This document shows, piece by piece, positions 34,252-43,149 of a stretch of 64,000 bases of DNA. The notes under the pieces are model-generated. The model saw only the letters and a list, made by a program, of their open reading frames with translations, had not been told where the DNA came from and did no database searches. This DNA comes from Chloroflexota bacterium (GTDB lineage Bacteria > Chloroflexota > Anaerolineae > Anaerolineales > Villigracilaceae): NCBI GenBank assembly GCA_016213105.1, contig JACRBN010000028.1, positions 61,237 to 125,236 of the forward strand, read 5' to 3'. Position numbers and translations under genes: made by a program. The stretch's first letter is position 1; each line of letters opens with the position of its first letter.

Positions 34252-34908
34252 TCAACTCTTCTGATAATCGAGCGCGACCACGTGGGTTTCGCTCGGCAGG
34301 CCCGTGCGCGTGACCTTGAGGGAGGGCTGAGCGCCGATCTTGCCGAGGCCCATTTCCTTGAGGAATTTATTGAGCGCATCCAGCGTAACCTTGAGATCCG
34401 GCGTGGCGTAGTGCATGGGGATGACGATATTCGGTTCGATCAGGCTGACGACTTCGGCAGCCTTGGCGGCGTTCAACCCGCCCCCACCCCCCACCGGGAC
34501 CAGGGCCACGTTGACCGTTCCGAGGGCTTCGATCTCCGCCTGGGTGGGAACCTGCTGCAGGTCGCCGAGGTGCGCGACGGTGATGCCGTCATAATCGAAA
34601 ACGTACAGGGTATTGCGGGAGCCGTTGCCGGTCTTCTTTTTGGATGATCCGCTGCTGTCGGTCTGGACGCCCGTGATGAACACGCTGCCGATCTCGAACT
34701 CGCCCGGGCCGTCGATGACGTGCGTTGTGCCTTTGACCGCGTCGACGTTGTTATGGCCGGGCGCGGCGTGGCTGACGGTGACGATCTCACCCTTGAGTTT
34801 CAGGGCTTCGTAGCCAATGGCCTTGCTATCATAAGGATCGGTCACCACCGTGGCAAAATTGCGCTCGGTGAGACGAAAGCAGGAATGTCCGTACCAGGTA
34901 ATTTCCAT
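34252..34908 (-). CDS. MBL-fold metal-dependent hydrolase (UlaG/YtkL-like)
   Basis: A 218-residue protein from MEITWYGHSCFRL, with GGAGG six bases upstream. It follows the small UlaG-like MBL pattern: GHSCFRL, TDPYD, VSHAAPGHNN, HVIDGPGEFEIG, VAHLGDLQQVP and IPMHYATP. The canonical HxHxDH motif is changed here to SHAAPGHNN, so one or more metal ligands may be missing, as is common in this subfamily. The substrate is unknown. Confidence 0.8.
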   Translation of the reverse strand: MEITWYGHSCFRLTERNFATVVTDPYDSKAIGYEALKLKGEIVTVSHAAPGHNNVDAVKGTTHVIDGPGEFEIGSVFITGVQTDSSGSSKKKTGNGSRNTLYVFDYDGITVAHLGDLQQVPTQAEIEALGTVNVALVPVGGGGGLNAAKAAEVVSLIEPNIVIPMHYATPDLKVTLDALNKFLKEMGLGKIGAQPSLKVTRTGLPSETHVVALDYQKS

Positions 34909-35094
34909 GAAAGAGCCTCCGAAGGGCATATTATACCCGATGCAAGTTGGCGGGTCGGCGCAATTGACGGCGGGAGGTGGAGGGATTGGTAATTGGCAAG
35001 TGACGTATACCGCACTCGGTCACCAATTGCGCTCTTTTAGAGAGAGGAAAGCGCAATTTGTGACCGTGGGTATTATATAATCAGGCAACTTTAG

Positions 35095-35250
35095 CCCAAG
35101 GAAAACGTCACACTATTCACCCTTGCGAAGGTTATTGCGGCATCCAGGTGGATGGCCGCAATAAAATGTGTGGTTACAGCCATTCTTTTGGCAAAAATCG
35201 AACCTTCGCAAGGTTGGCTGAATAGATACCTTTACCCAAGGAAAACGTCA
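35095..35250. mobile_element. MITE-like insertion in the leader of an EamA transporter gene
   Basis: CCCAAGGAAAACGTCA occurs at 35095-35110 and again at 35235-35250, where it overlaps the ribosome site and start codon of the EamA gene. Between them is an element with interrupted inverted ends, CTATTCA..CTTGCGAAGGTT (35113-35133) and AACCTTCGCAAG..TGAATAG (35201-35225). An inner stem, ATTGCGGC/GCCGCAAT, lies in the element. No coding frame is present. Confidence 0.65.
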
Positions 35251-36134
35251 TGTCCAAATCCCGCCTTGTCCCCTACCTGGAGGCCACGTTCGCCGTCGTC
35301 GTGTGGGGTGCTTCCTTTATTGCCACCAAGATCGCGGTGGGACAAATTTCACCCGTCTCCGTGGTGTGGCTGCGCTTTGCGATGGGCATCCCGCTGATCG
35401 GCGCGGCGGTGGTGCTGCGCAAGCAGTTCGCCTGGCCCAAACCCAGGGAGTGGGGCTATTTTGCCCTGCTGGGTTTCATCGGCATCACGTTCCACCAGTG
35501 GCTGCAATCGAACGGACTGCAAACCGCCCAGGCCACCACCACCGCGTGGATCGTCTCGACCGCGCCTGTCTTCATCGCCCTGCTGGCCTGGATGACGCTC
35601 AAGGAAAAGATCACCCTTCCGCAGGGATTGGGCGTGGGCGTGGCGCTGGCCGGCGTGATCGTGGTGGTCAGCAAGGGCGACCTGGGCAATTTCTTCGCGG
35701 GCCAGTTCGGCGTGATCGGCGACTTCCTGATCTTCATCAGCGCCATCAACTGGGCGGTCTTCTCGATCCTCTCGCGGCGCGGACTGAAGGAGCACCCGTC
35801 CACGCGCATGACCTTCTGGGTCATGACCATCGGCTGGTTGTTCACCTCGGCCGCCTTCTTCACGCAGAACGGACTGGCGGAAATTCCGCAGCTCGACTCG
35901 CGCGGCTGGACGGCGATGATCTTCCTGGGCATCTTCACCACGGGCCTGGCCTACATCGCCTGGTTCGACGCGCTGGCCTCCCTGCCCGCCACGCAGACGG
36001 GCGCCTTCCTCTACATCGAGCCGCTGACCAGCCTGGTGGTGGCGTCCATCATCCTGGGCGAGCCCGTGACCTGGGCCTCCCTGCTGGGCGGGGCGGTGAT
36101 CCTGTTCGGGGTCTGGCTGGTGAACCGGGAGTGA
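35250..36134 (+). CDS. EamA-family (DMT) transporter
   Basis: A 294-residue protein with ten membrane helices in two EamA repeats. Repeat 1 has the usual ATFAVVVWGASFIATKIAV start and the IVSTAPVFIALLAWMTLKEKIT end; repeat 2 ends with YIEPLTSLVVASIILGEPVTWASLLGG. DMT carriers export amino acids or other small metabolites; the substrate is unknown. The ribosome site AAGGAAAACGTC is part of a 16-base direct repeat flanking a MITE. Confidence 0.9.
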   Translation: MSKSRLVPYLEATFAVVVWGASFIATKIAVGQISPVSVVWLRFAMGIPLIGAAVVLRKQFAWPKPREWGYFALLGFIGITFHQWLQSNGLQTAQATTTAWIVSTAPVFIALLAWMTLKEKITLPQGLGVGVALAGVIVVVSKGDLGNFFAGQFGVIGDFLIFISAINWAVFSILSRRGLKEHPSTRMTFWVMTIGWLFTSAAFFTQNGLAEIPQLDSRGWTAMIFLGIFTTGLAYIAWFDALASLPATQTGAFLYIEPLTSLVVASIILGEPVTWASLLGGAVILFGVWLVNRE

Positions 36135-36226
36135 GAAGGCTATCCCGATATAGTCTTCTAGTATTTGTCAGGGCTTGAAACGTGGTTTTGTTGTAAAATC
36201 AATCCATCAGACTTCAAACCGCAGGG

Positions 36227-38779
36227 ATGTCCATGAAAGTCTTCCTCAGTTCCACCTACCTTGACCTGATCGAACATCGCAAAGCCGCGCATGACGCGCT
36301 GGAACAACTCGGCTTGCACGTCATCTGGATGGAAGCGTTTGGCGCGCGTCCAGTTGAATCCACCCAGGCCTGTTTGAAGGAAGTGGAAGACAGCCACCTC
36401 TTTGTCGGCATTTACGCGCACCGTTACGGATATATTCCCGACGGCAAGGATGTTTCCATTACCGAGCAGGAATTCATCCATGCGCAAAAATCAGAAAAGC
36501 CCATCTTTGGCTTCGTTATCGATGAAGATCATCTTTGGCATCCAAAACATATCGAGCACGACAAGAAGACCAACCTTGACGCTTTTCTAGCCAAGGTCAA
36601 AACCCAGCCCGTTGAATTTTTCACCACACCTGATAACCTGGCGCAGAAAATCGCATCATCCGTCGGACGTTATCTGGCTGAACGCCAGGCCGCCGAAGAA
36701 GCCGCCCATCAGGCAAACATCTCGGTCACGGTGCACGACGTGAGCGGCAACCTCATCATCGGGGATCACAACACCGCTGACAATTCCAATCGTAAATCGT
36801 CAATCGAAAATCGTAAATCTGGTTCCACCCTCCCCACCCAACCCTACTTCTTCGGTCGCGCCGCCGAACTTGACATCATAAAATCCGCCCTCTCCCCCGA
36901 CTCCCGCACCTGGGGCGCACTCATTGACGGCCCCGGCGGCATCGGCAAGACCGCGCTTGCCATCAAAGCCGCGCACGATGCGTCCGCGGAACTCTTCGAG
37001 CGCAAGATTTTCATCACTGCCAAAGTGCGCGAACTGACCGCCGAAGGGGAAGCCAAACTGACTGACTTCACCCGCCCGACCTACCTCGCCATGTTGGATG
37101 AACTGGGCAAGGAACTGGGCGCAGACGGTCTCGAAAAACTCGCGCCCGATGCGCGTCCCAACGAACTGCGCCTCGCCTTAGCAGGAAAGAAAGCCCTGGT
37201 GATTTTCGATAACCTTGAGACGCTCCCAGAAGAAGAAAGAACGCGCCTGTTCCAATTCCTCTCGCGCCTGCCCGAAGGCAACAAAGCCATCGTCACCTCC
37301 CGCCGCCGCACCGACGTGGACGCGCGCATCGTGCGCCTCGACCGCCTCGCCCGCGACGAAGCCCTGCAACTCATCACCGAACTCGCCGCCAAATATCCGC
37401 GCCTCGCCCGCGCCTCTCAAAAAGAGCGCGAAGACCTGTACGAGATCACGCAGGGCAACCCGCTCTTCATCCGCTGGATCGCGGGGCAATTGGGGCGCGA
37501 AGGCTCGCAGTGCCGCACCATCGCCGAAGCCTGCGCCTTCATTGACAAAGCCCCCAAAGGAAACGACCCGCTCGAATACATCTTCGGCGACCTGCTGGAG
37601 ACCTTCACCGCCGACGAGACAAAAGTCCTCGCCGCGCTGACGTATTTCAGCCTGCCCGCCAAACTCAAGTGGATCGCGGACATGACCGACCTGCCCGCCC
37701 GCGCCGCCGAGACCGCGTTGGAAGACCTGACCGACCGCTCCATCCTGACCTCTGACCTGCCTGCCCAAACCTACTTTTTGCCCCCGCTGACAGCGAAATT
37801 CATCCGCACCCGCCGCCCCGAAGCCGTGACCCAAACAGGCGACGCCCTCACCAACCGCGCCTACGCCCTCGCCATACAATACGGCGGCTTTGGAAACCAA
37901 GACTACGAAACATACCCCATGCTGGACGCCGAATGGGACTTCATCTCCGCCGCCCTGCCGCGCCTGCTAACGGGCAACAATGACCGTCTGCAAACGGTGT
38001 GCCACCAACTCATGCTCTTTCTCGAATTCACAGGAAGGTGGGATGAAGAAATTTGGCTAGATGAGCAAGTCGAGGCGCGCGCCCTCGCCGCCAACGATAA
38101 AGAGAATGCAGGCTGGCGGGCATATCGGGTAGGTTTTTTGTACCACCTCCGCAACCAACCCACCGAAGTGCTGGCGTGTGCCGCCCGCGCCGCCGAACAC
38201 TGGCAGGATAGCACTCCGCGCAACAAAGCCATTGCCATCCAACTGCGTGGACTTGGTCACAAGTTGAACAAAGATTACCCCTCAGCAATTACCGCTTACC
38301 GCGAAGTTGTGGAAATCCTCAGTTCCATCTCCCCCGAAAGCATCGATGTCGCCATCGCGCTGAACTCTCTGGCAGGTGTAGAATCTCTCAACAAAGACTA
38401 CCCCGCCGCCGAGCGCGATTACCGTGAAGCCCTGCGCATTGCAAAAATAATCAAAGACAACCAAGGCATAGCCATTTACATAGGCAACCTGGCGGAACTC
38501 GCCCTCGACCGCGAGCAGTGGGCAGAAGCCGTGTCCCTCGCCCGCGAAGCCCTCGCGCTGGCAGAAAAAGTCGGGCGGCAGGAATTGATTGCGGGCGATT
38601 GTCACCGCCTCTCCAAAGCCCTGCTCAAACAAAATGTAGGGCAAATTGGCAATTTGCCCCTACAAGAGGCCTTATCCCTGTCCCGCCGCGCCGTCGAGAT
38701 TTTCACACGCCTGCGTCATTCCAATTTGCAGTCCGCGCAGGAAACGCTGGCGGAGATCGAGAAGGCCATCCACGAATAG
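36227..38779 (+). CDS. STAND NTPase: DUF4062 - NB-ARC - TPR
   Basis: An 850-residue protein. Residues about 3-90 are DUF4062 (MKVFLSSTYLDLIEHRKAAHDALEQLG), a TIR-like fold. A P-loop, GPGGIGKTA, lies at 235-243, ALVIFDNLETLPEE is the Walker B region near 328, and KAIVTSRR follows as in NB-ARC. Winged-helix and TPR-like helices fill about 480-840 (NKDYPSAITAYREVVEIL, NKDYPAAERDYREALRIAK). This is the layout of STAND sensors in anti-phage or signalling systems. A linker at ~186-199 (NSNRKSSIENRKSG) and NVGQIGNLPLQ near 809 are both encoded by repeat-like DNA. Confidence 0.85.
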   Translation: MSMKVFLSSTYLDLIEHRKAAHDALEQLGLHVIWMEAFGARPVESTQACLKEVEDSHLFVGIYAHRYGYIPDGKDVSITEQEFIHAQKSEKPIFGFVIDEDHLWHPKHIEHDKKTNLDAFLAKVKTQPVEFFTTPDNLAQKIASSVGRYLAERQAAEEAAHQANISVTVHDVSGNLIIGDHNTADNSNRKSSIENRKSGSTLPTQPYFFGRAAELDIIKSALSPDSRTWGALIDGPGGIGKTALAIKAAHDASAELFERKIFITAKVRELTAEGEAKLTDFTRPTYLAMLDELGKELGADGLEKLAPDARPNELRLALAGKKALVIFDNLETLPEEERTRLFQFLSRLPEGNKAIVTSRRRTDVDARIVRLDRLARDEALQLITELAAKYPRLARASQKEREDLYEITQGNPLFIRWIAGQLGREGSQCRTIAEACAFIDKAPKGNDPLEYIFGDLLETFTADETKVLAALTYFSLPAKLKWIADMTDLPARAAETALEDLTDRSILTSDLPAQTYFLPPLTAKFIRTRRPEAVTQTGDALTNRAYALAIQYGGFGNQDYETYPMLDAEWDFISAALPRLLTGNNDRLQTVCHQLMLFLEFTGRWDEEIWLDEQVEARALAANDKENAGWRAYRVGFLYHLRNQPTEVLACAARAAEHWQDSTPRNKAIAIQLRGLGHKLNKDYPSAITAYREVVEILSSISPESIDVAIALNSLAGVESLNKDYPAAERDYREALRIAKIIKDNQGIAIYIGNLAELALDREQWAEAVSLAREALALAEKVGRQELIAGDCHRLSKALLKQNVGQIGNLPLQEALSLSRRAVEIFTRLRHSNLQSAQETLAEIEKAIHE

Positions 38780-38930
38780 GCCACGAATACACGAATGGAG
38801 TTGGGTATATTCGTGTATTCGTGGTTTTATTCGTGGACGGTTTTTTGGGAGATCGAAAGAGCCATCCACAAATAGGGCACGAACCTTCGGCGAATGGAGT
38901 TGGGCATATTCGTGCATTCGTTAAAAACTT
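38771..38930. repeat. Inverted CACGAAT repeats behind the STAND gene
   Basis: Multiple copies of CACGAAT/ATTCGTG run from the last codons of the STAND gene to about 38930, for example GAATACACGAATGGAG against ATTCGTGTATTCGTGG. A second cluster lies at 39470-39525. The two clusters flank the GxxExxY gene. Confidence 0.65.
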
Positions 38931-39009
38931 GCCCTGCGACCGAAGGGAGTGTCGAAGGGTTCGTGGCCGGTTCTTTAAACTGAAACAACACCCCTTCAGC
39001 GGAGGAAAA

Positions 39010-39462
39010 ATGCCCCTTGTCATTGACTCAACAGGAAATGACCTGACCTACAAATTGATCGGTCTGGCAATGGAAGTCCACAACGAACTTGGGTATGGTT
39101 TCAAGGAAGAAGTGTACGAGAAAGCCCTGGAAGTCAAACTCAACCATGCAGGGATCGAGCCAAACCGCCAATTTGAGGTCGCTGTCAATCTTGAAGGTGA
39201 ACGGGTTGCAACCTTCTATTTGGATTTATTTCCAAATCAGCAGGTGGTCGTGGAAATCAAGGCGTTCAGTCACCTACTGACCGATGACGAACTGGCACAG
39301 GTCATCAATTATCTGAAAGCGACAGATGCACCTGTCGCGCTGTTATTCAACTTTGGGCGCAGAAGATTGGAGTATCGGAGAGTCTTCCCTGGCAGGGACA
39401 TGAAGCCTGTCCAACGAATTGGACGGGATAACGCGATCAGGAAGTATAAAGACCATCCATGA
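39010..39462 (+). CDS. GxxExxY-family protein
   Basis: A 150-residue protein beginning MPLVIDSTG after GGAGGAAAAA. The diagnostic motif GFKEEVY lies in LGYGFKEEVYEKALEVKLNHAGI, followed by YLDLFPNQQVVVEIKAF, which has a PD-(D/E)xK-like E-x-K. The family has a nuclease-like fold of unknown function and is spread widely in Chloroflexota and other phyla. CACGAAT repeat clusters flank it on both sides, suggesting mobility. Confidence 0.88.
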   Translation: MPLVIDSTGNDLTYKLIGLAMEVHNELGYGFKEEVYEKALEVKLNHAGIEPNRQFEVAVNLEGERVATFYLDLFPNQQVVVEIKAFSHLLTDDELAQVINYLKATDAPVALLFNFGRRRLEYRRVFPGRDMKPVQRIGRDNAIRKYKDHP

Positions 39463-39677
39463 ATAAAACCACGAATACTCGATTAGGCGGCGAATATTCG
39501 TGCATTCGTGCACCATTCGTGGACGGTTTGCCAGCCAATATTCATGACATTCGTTACCGATTGAAAAAACAGTTTCGTCGTAAAATTATCGGGTCATTGG
39601 AGACCGAATGGCGATCAGGGGAAATGCCAGGCTCGCTACCCAAAATTTGACACCACTTCAAATTTCAGGAGACCCAA
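39463..39677. repeat. Gap with a second CACGAAT repeat cluster
   Basis: ACCACGAATACTCG and ATATTCGTGCATTCGTGCACCATTCGTGG form inverted strings near 39470-39525, like those at 38771-38930. The remaining bases up to the tryptophanase gene show GGAG seven bases before its ATG and no other feature. Confidence 0.55.
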
Positions 39678-41057
39678 ATGACCCATCCCTACCCCCCCGA
39701 ACCCTTCCGCATCAAGGTGACGGAACCCATCCGCCTGATCTCGCCCGAGTCGCGCGAGGCCGCGCTCAAGGCGGCAGGCTACAACCTGTTCTCGATGAAA
39801 GCCGAGGACATCTTCATCGACCTGCTGACCGACTCGGGCACGGGCGCGATGAGCCAGGAGCAGTGGGCCGCCATCATGCGCGGCGACGAATCCTATGCGG
39901 GCGCGCGTTCGTATTACCGCCTCAAGGCTGCCGTGGAGGACATCTTCGGCTTCAAGTTCTTCGTCCCCACCCACCAGGGACGCGCGGCCGAGAACATCCT
40001 GTCCGCCTGTCTGGTGCGGCCTGGGATGTATGTGCCCTCGAACATGCACTTCGACACCACGGATGCCAACATCCGCGCGCGGGGCGGGCGCCCGACCAAC
40101 CTGGTCATCGAAGAAGCCTTCGACCCCGCGGATCCGCATCCCTTCAAGGGCAACATGGACCTCGCCAAGCTGCGCGCCTTCATCGGTAAGGTCGGCGTGG
40201 AGAAGATCCCCTTCGGCATGATGACAGTCACCAACAACGCGGGCGGCGGCCAACCCGTCTCGATGGAGAACCTCAAGGCGGTGGCGGCGGTCTATCGCGA
40301 GTATAAGATCCCCTTCTTCATTGATTCGGCCCGCTACGCCGAGAACGCCTACTTCATCAAACTGCGCGAGCCGGGTTACGAGAACAAGCCCGTGGTCGCG
40401 ATTGCGCGCGAGATGTACGCCCTGGCCGACGGCATGACCATGTCCGCCAAGAAGGATGCCATCGTCAACATCGGCGGCCTGTTGTGCCTGAACGACGAGG
40501 CGCTCTTCCAACAGGTCAAGAACGAGTTGATCCTGCGCGAGGGCTTCCCCACCTACGGCGGCCTGGCGGGCCGCGACCTGGACGCGATGGCGGTCGGCCT
40601 GTACGAGGGCCTGGACGAAGCCTACCTGGCCTATCGCCTCTCGCAGACCGCCTATCTCGCCGCGCGGCTCAACGACGCAGGCATTCCCACCATCCAGCCC
40701 GCGGGCGGACACGCCGTCTACCTGGATGCAGCCAGCGTCTTCCCGCACATCCCCCAGGGCGAGTTCCCAGGCCAGGCGCTGGCAGTGGAACTGTACCGCG
40801 AGGGCGGCATCCGCGGCGTGGAGATCGGCTCGGTCATGTTCGCCTACCCCGACCCTGATTCTGGCAACATGATCTACCCCAAGCTGGAACTGCTGCGGCT
40901 GGCCATCCCGCGCCGCACGTACACGCAGAGTCACCTCGACTACGTCGCCGATTGCGCCGCGCGCATCAAGTCCCGCGCGGATTTGATACGCGGATATAAA
41001 TTCACCTACGCGCCTGAATTATTGAGACATTTCACGGCAAGGTTTGAACCGTTGTAA
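39678..41057 (+). CDS. tnaA: Tryptophanase (beta-eliminating lyase family)
   Basis: A 459-residue PLP enzyme. The PLP lysine is K259 in [13 protein letters not shown], the phosphate-binding region is [11 protein letters not shown], and [12 protein letters not shown] carries the Asp that pairs with the pyridine nitrogen. Choice between tryptophanase and tyrosine phenol-lyase rests on FDTT (125-128): the Asp matches tryptophanase, whereas tyrosine phenol-lyase has Thr there. The reaction is tryptophan to indole, pyruvate and ammonia. No tnaC-like leader peptide was seen. A Rieske oxygenase follows on the same strand. Confidence 0.82.
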   Translation: MTHPYPPEPFRIKVTEPIRLISPESREAALKAAGYNLFSMKAEDIFIDLLTDSGTGAMSQEQWAAIMRGDESYAGARSYYRLKAAVEDIFGFKFFVPTHQGRAAENILSACLVRPGMYVPSNMHFDTTDANIRARGGRPTNLVIEEAFDPADPHPFKGNMDLAKLRAFIGKVGVEKIPFGMMTVTNNAGGGQPVSMENLKAVAAVYREYKIPFFIDSARYAENAYFIKLREPGYENKPVVAIAREMYALADGMTMSAKKDAIVNIGGLLCLNDEALFQQVKNELILREGFPTYGGLAGRDLDAMAVGLYEGLDEAYLAYRLSQTAYLAARLNDAGIPTIQPAGGHAVYLDAASVFPHIPQGEFPGQALAVELYREGGIRGVEIGSVMFAYPDPDSGNMIYPKLELLRLAIPRRTYTQSHLDYVADCAARIKSRADLIRGYKFTYAPELLRHFTARFEPL

Positions 41058-41066
41058 TTCCATGCA

Positions 41067-41088
41067 GGGGCGGAGCATGCTCCGCCCC
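41067..41088. repeat. Perfect GGGGC palindrome
   Basis: GGGGCGGAGCA pairs with TGCTCCGCCCC, followed by TACGC; same family as the palindromes at 30393 and 38635. It lies between the tryptophanase and Rieske genes without a T-run, so read-through is likely. Confidence 0.7.
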
Positions 41089-41108
41089 TACGCATTCCCC
41101 AGGAAAAC

Positions 41109-42101
41109 ATGATCCCCAATCAATGGTACGTCATCCTCGAATCGAACGAAGTCAAAAAAGGGAAACCCATCGGCTTCACACGCATGGGAGAAAAGATCGT
41201 CGCCTGGCGCGACGGCAACGGCAAATTATCCGTGATGAGCGACCTGTGTCCGCATCGCGGCGTGGCGCTCAGCATCGGCGCGATCACAGGCGATTGCATC
41301 CAGTGTCCATTTCATGGATTCGAATACGACACCAGCGGGACCTGCAAGTTGATCCCCGCCAACGGACGCAATTCCGATCCGCCCAAGGCCATGCACGTCA
41401 AGACCTATCCAACCCGCGAAGCGCATGGATTTGTTTACATGTGGTGGGGCGAGCCGCGCGCGGACGGGGACTATCCGCCCTTGCAGTGGTTCGATAACAT
41501 CACCGAGGATATGGTGTACACCACCATCAAGGATCATTGGGCCAACCATTATGCGCGCGCCATCGAGAACCAGCTCGATGTGGTGCATCTGCCCTTTGTC
41601 CATCACAACAGCATCGGGCGCGGTGGTAATACCCTGGTCAACGGGCCCGTTGCCAAAGAGATCAAACTCGCGCCTGGCAGCTATCGCATCGATATGTGGG
41701 TGGACAATGCGCCCGACGAAGGCCAGAAGCCAATCAAGCCATCGGAGATGTCCGAGCCAACACACCGACCGTTGATCCAGGTCTACATGCCCAACTTATG
41801 GCAGAACTGGCTTTCGGATGATTTCCTTGTGGCGTTGGCCTTCGTCCCCATCGATGATGAAAACACGTTGATGTATCTGCGCCAGTATCACAAGGTGCGC
41901 TTCCCGATTGCGCGCCAGTTGACTGAATGGCTGGGCAGCCTGGGCAACCTGTTCATCCTCAGGCAGGATAAACGCGTGGTCATCACCCAACGTCCGCCGC
42001 GCCCCGATCTTGGCATCGGGGAAGTCCTCATCCCAGGCGACTATCCCATCGTGCTGTATCGCAAACTTCGACGGGCCTTGATCGATGGGGAAAAAACATA
42101 G
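41109..42101 (+). CDS. Rieske non-haem iron oxygenase
   Basis: A 330-residue aromatic-ring-type oxygenase. The Rieske [2Fe-2S] ligands are Cys47-x-His49 (CPHRG) and Cys66-x2-His69 (CPFHG). The mononuclear iron site follows the ExxxDxxHxxxxH pattern: E153, D157, H160 and H165 in IENQLDVVHLPFVHH. Reductase and ferredoxin partners are not in the window. It lies 51 bases behind the tryptophanase gene; a substrate derived from indole is possible but only inferred. Oxygen use contrasts with the anaerobic look of the hydrogenase cluster. Confidence 0.88.
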   Translation: MIPNQWYVILESNEVKKGKPIGFTRMGEKIVAWRDGNGKLSVMSDLCPHRGVALSIGAITGDCIQCPFHGFEYDTSGTCKLIPANGRNSDPPKAMHVKTYPTREAHGFVYMWWGEPRADGDYPPLQWFDNITEDMVYTTIKDHWANHYARAIENQLDVVHLPFVHHNSIGRGGNTLVNGPVAKEIKLAPGSYRIDMWVDNAPDEGQKPIKPSEMSEPTHRPLIQVYMPNLWQNWLSDDFLVALAFVPIDDENTLMYLRQYHKVRFPIARQLTEWLGSLGNLFILRQDKRVVITQRPPRPDLGIGEVLIPGDYPIVLYRKLRRALIDGEKT

Positions 42102-42160
42102 CCGCGGCCGCGCAGTGGACTCCACAAGGTCCCTGTGGTAAAGCAGGGCACCGAGCAATA

Positions 42161-42194
42161 CCGTCAGCAGTTCAGCCTGCTGACGGATTTTTTA
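42161..42194 (+). terminator. Rho-independent terminator
   Basis: CCGTCAGCAG pairs with CTGCTGACGG across TTCAGC, then ATTTTTTAT. It ends the tryptophanase-Rieske transcript. Confidence 0.88.
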
Positions 42195-42210
42195 TAAACG
42201 AGAGCATCAC

Positions 42211-43146
42211 ATGACACGCCTGATCGCACTGGGAAGCCTCGCGGCTTTATTCTTCAGCAGCACCTTCGTCTTGAACCGCGCCATGAGCCTGCAAGGCGGC
42301 CACTGGGCCTGGACCTCCAGCCTGCGCTTCGGCTTCATGCTGGTCTTCCTGGCCGCACTTCTGCTTATCACGCAGGGCAAAAAAGCGCTGGTCGCTGTGA
42401 AGGATGTGTTCCTCCAGCACTGGTGTTTTTGGATTCTGGCGGGCAGTATCGGCTTCGGCGTTTTCTATGCGCTCATCACCTTCAGCTCGCAATATGCCGC
42501 GGGCTGGATCGTTGCCACCACCTGGCAGACCACCATCCTCGCCACTCCCATCGTACTGGTCTTCTTTGGACGCAGGGTGCCGACGAGGGGCCTGCTCTTC
42601 ACGGGCATCATCTTCGCGGGCATCCTGCTCGTCAACATCGAACACGCCACGCTCAGCAGTCTGCGCGAGGTGCTGTTCAGCGCCCTGCCGATTCTGGTCG
42701 CGGCCTTCGCCTACCCGCTGGGGAATCAACTCGTCTGGGAGGCGCGCCTGGGACATCACCCGCGGATTCCAAAAATCGATCACCCCATCCTGGACAATGG
42801 CTTCGCCCGCGTCCTGCTCCTGACCCTCGGCTCGATCCCGTTCTGGATGGCGCTGCTTCTGTTCACCTCTCCCCCCGCCCCCTCCAGTGGACAACTTCTC
42901 AGCACCGCACTGGTCGCCCTGCTGTCAGGCGTCATCGCCACCACGCTCTTCCTGTACGCGCGTCACCTCTGCAACCAGCCCTACGAGATCGCCGCCGTGG
43001 ATGCAACCCAATCGATGGAAGTGGTCTTCTCCCTGCTCGGGGAGATCCTCTTTCTCGGCGGCGCGATCCCAGGTGCGCTGGGGCTGGCGGGAGTGGCGCT
43101 CACCATTCTCGGGCTGGCCGCGTATATGCGGACACAGGTCAAGTAG
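42211..43146 (+). CDS. EamA-family (DMT) transporter, multidrug-resistance-like
   Basis: A 311-residue membrane protein with ten helices. The start LIALGSLAALFFSSTFVLNRAMSLQGGHWAWTSSLRFGFM and the repeat-2 end AVDATQSMEVVFSLLGEILFLGGAIPGALGLAG follow the DMT pattern of the YxxE/multidrug type. It ends three bases before the stop of the convergent GT-C gene with no terminator between, so transcripts may overlap. Confidence 0.85.
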   Translation: MTRLIALGSLAALFFSSTFVLNRAMSLQGGHWAWTSSLRFGFMLVFLAALLLITQGKKALVAVKDVFLQHWCFWILAGSIGFGVFYALITFSSQYAAGWIVATTWQTTILATPIVLVFFGRRVPTRGLLFTGIIFAGILLVNIEHATLSSLREVLFSALPILVAAFAYPLGNQLVWEARLGHHPRIPKIDHPILDNGFARVLLLTLGSIPFWMALLLFTSPPAPSSGQLLSTALVALLSGVIATTLFLYARHLCNQPYEIAAVDATQSMEVVFSLLGEILFLGGAIPGALGLAGVALTILGLAAYMRTQVK

Positions 43147-43149
43147 CGA

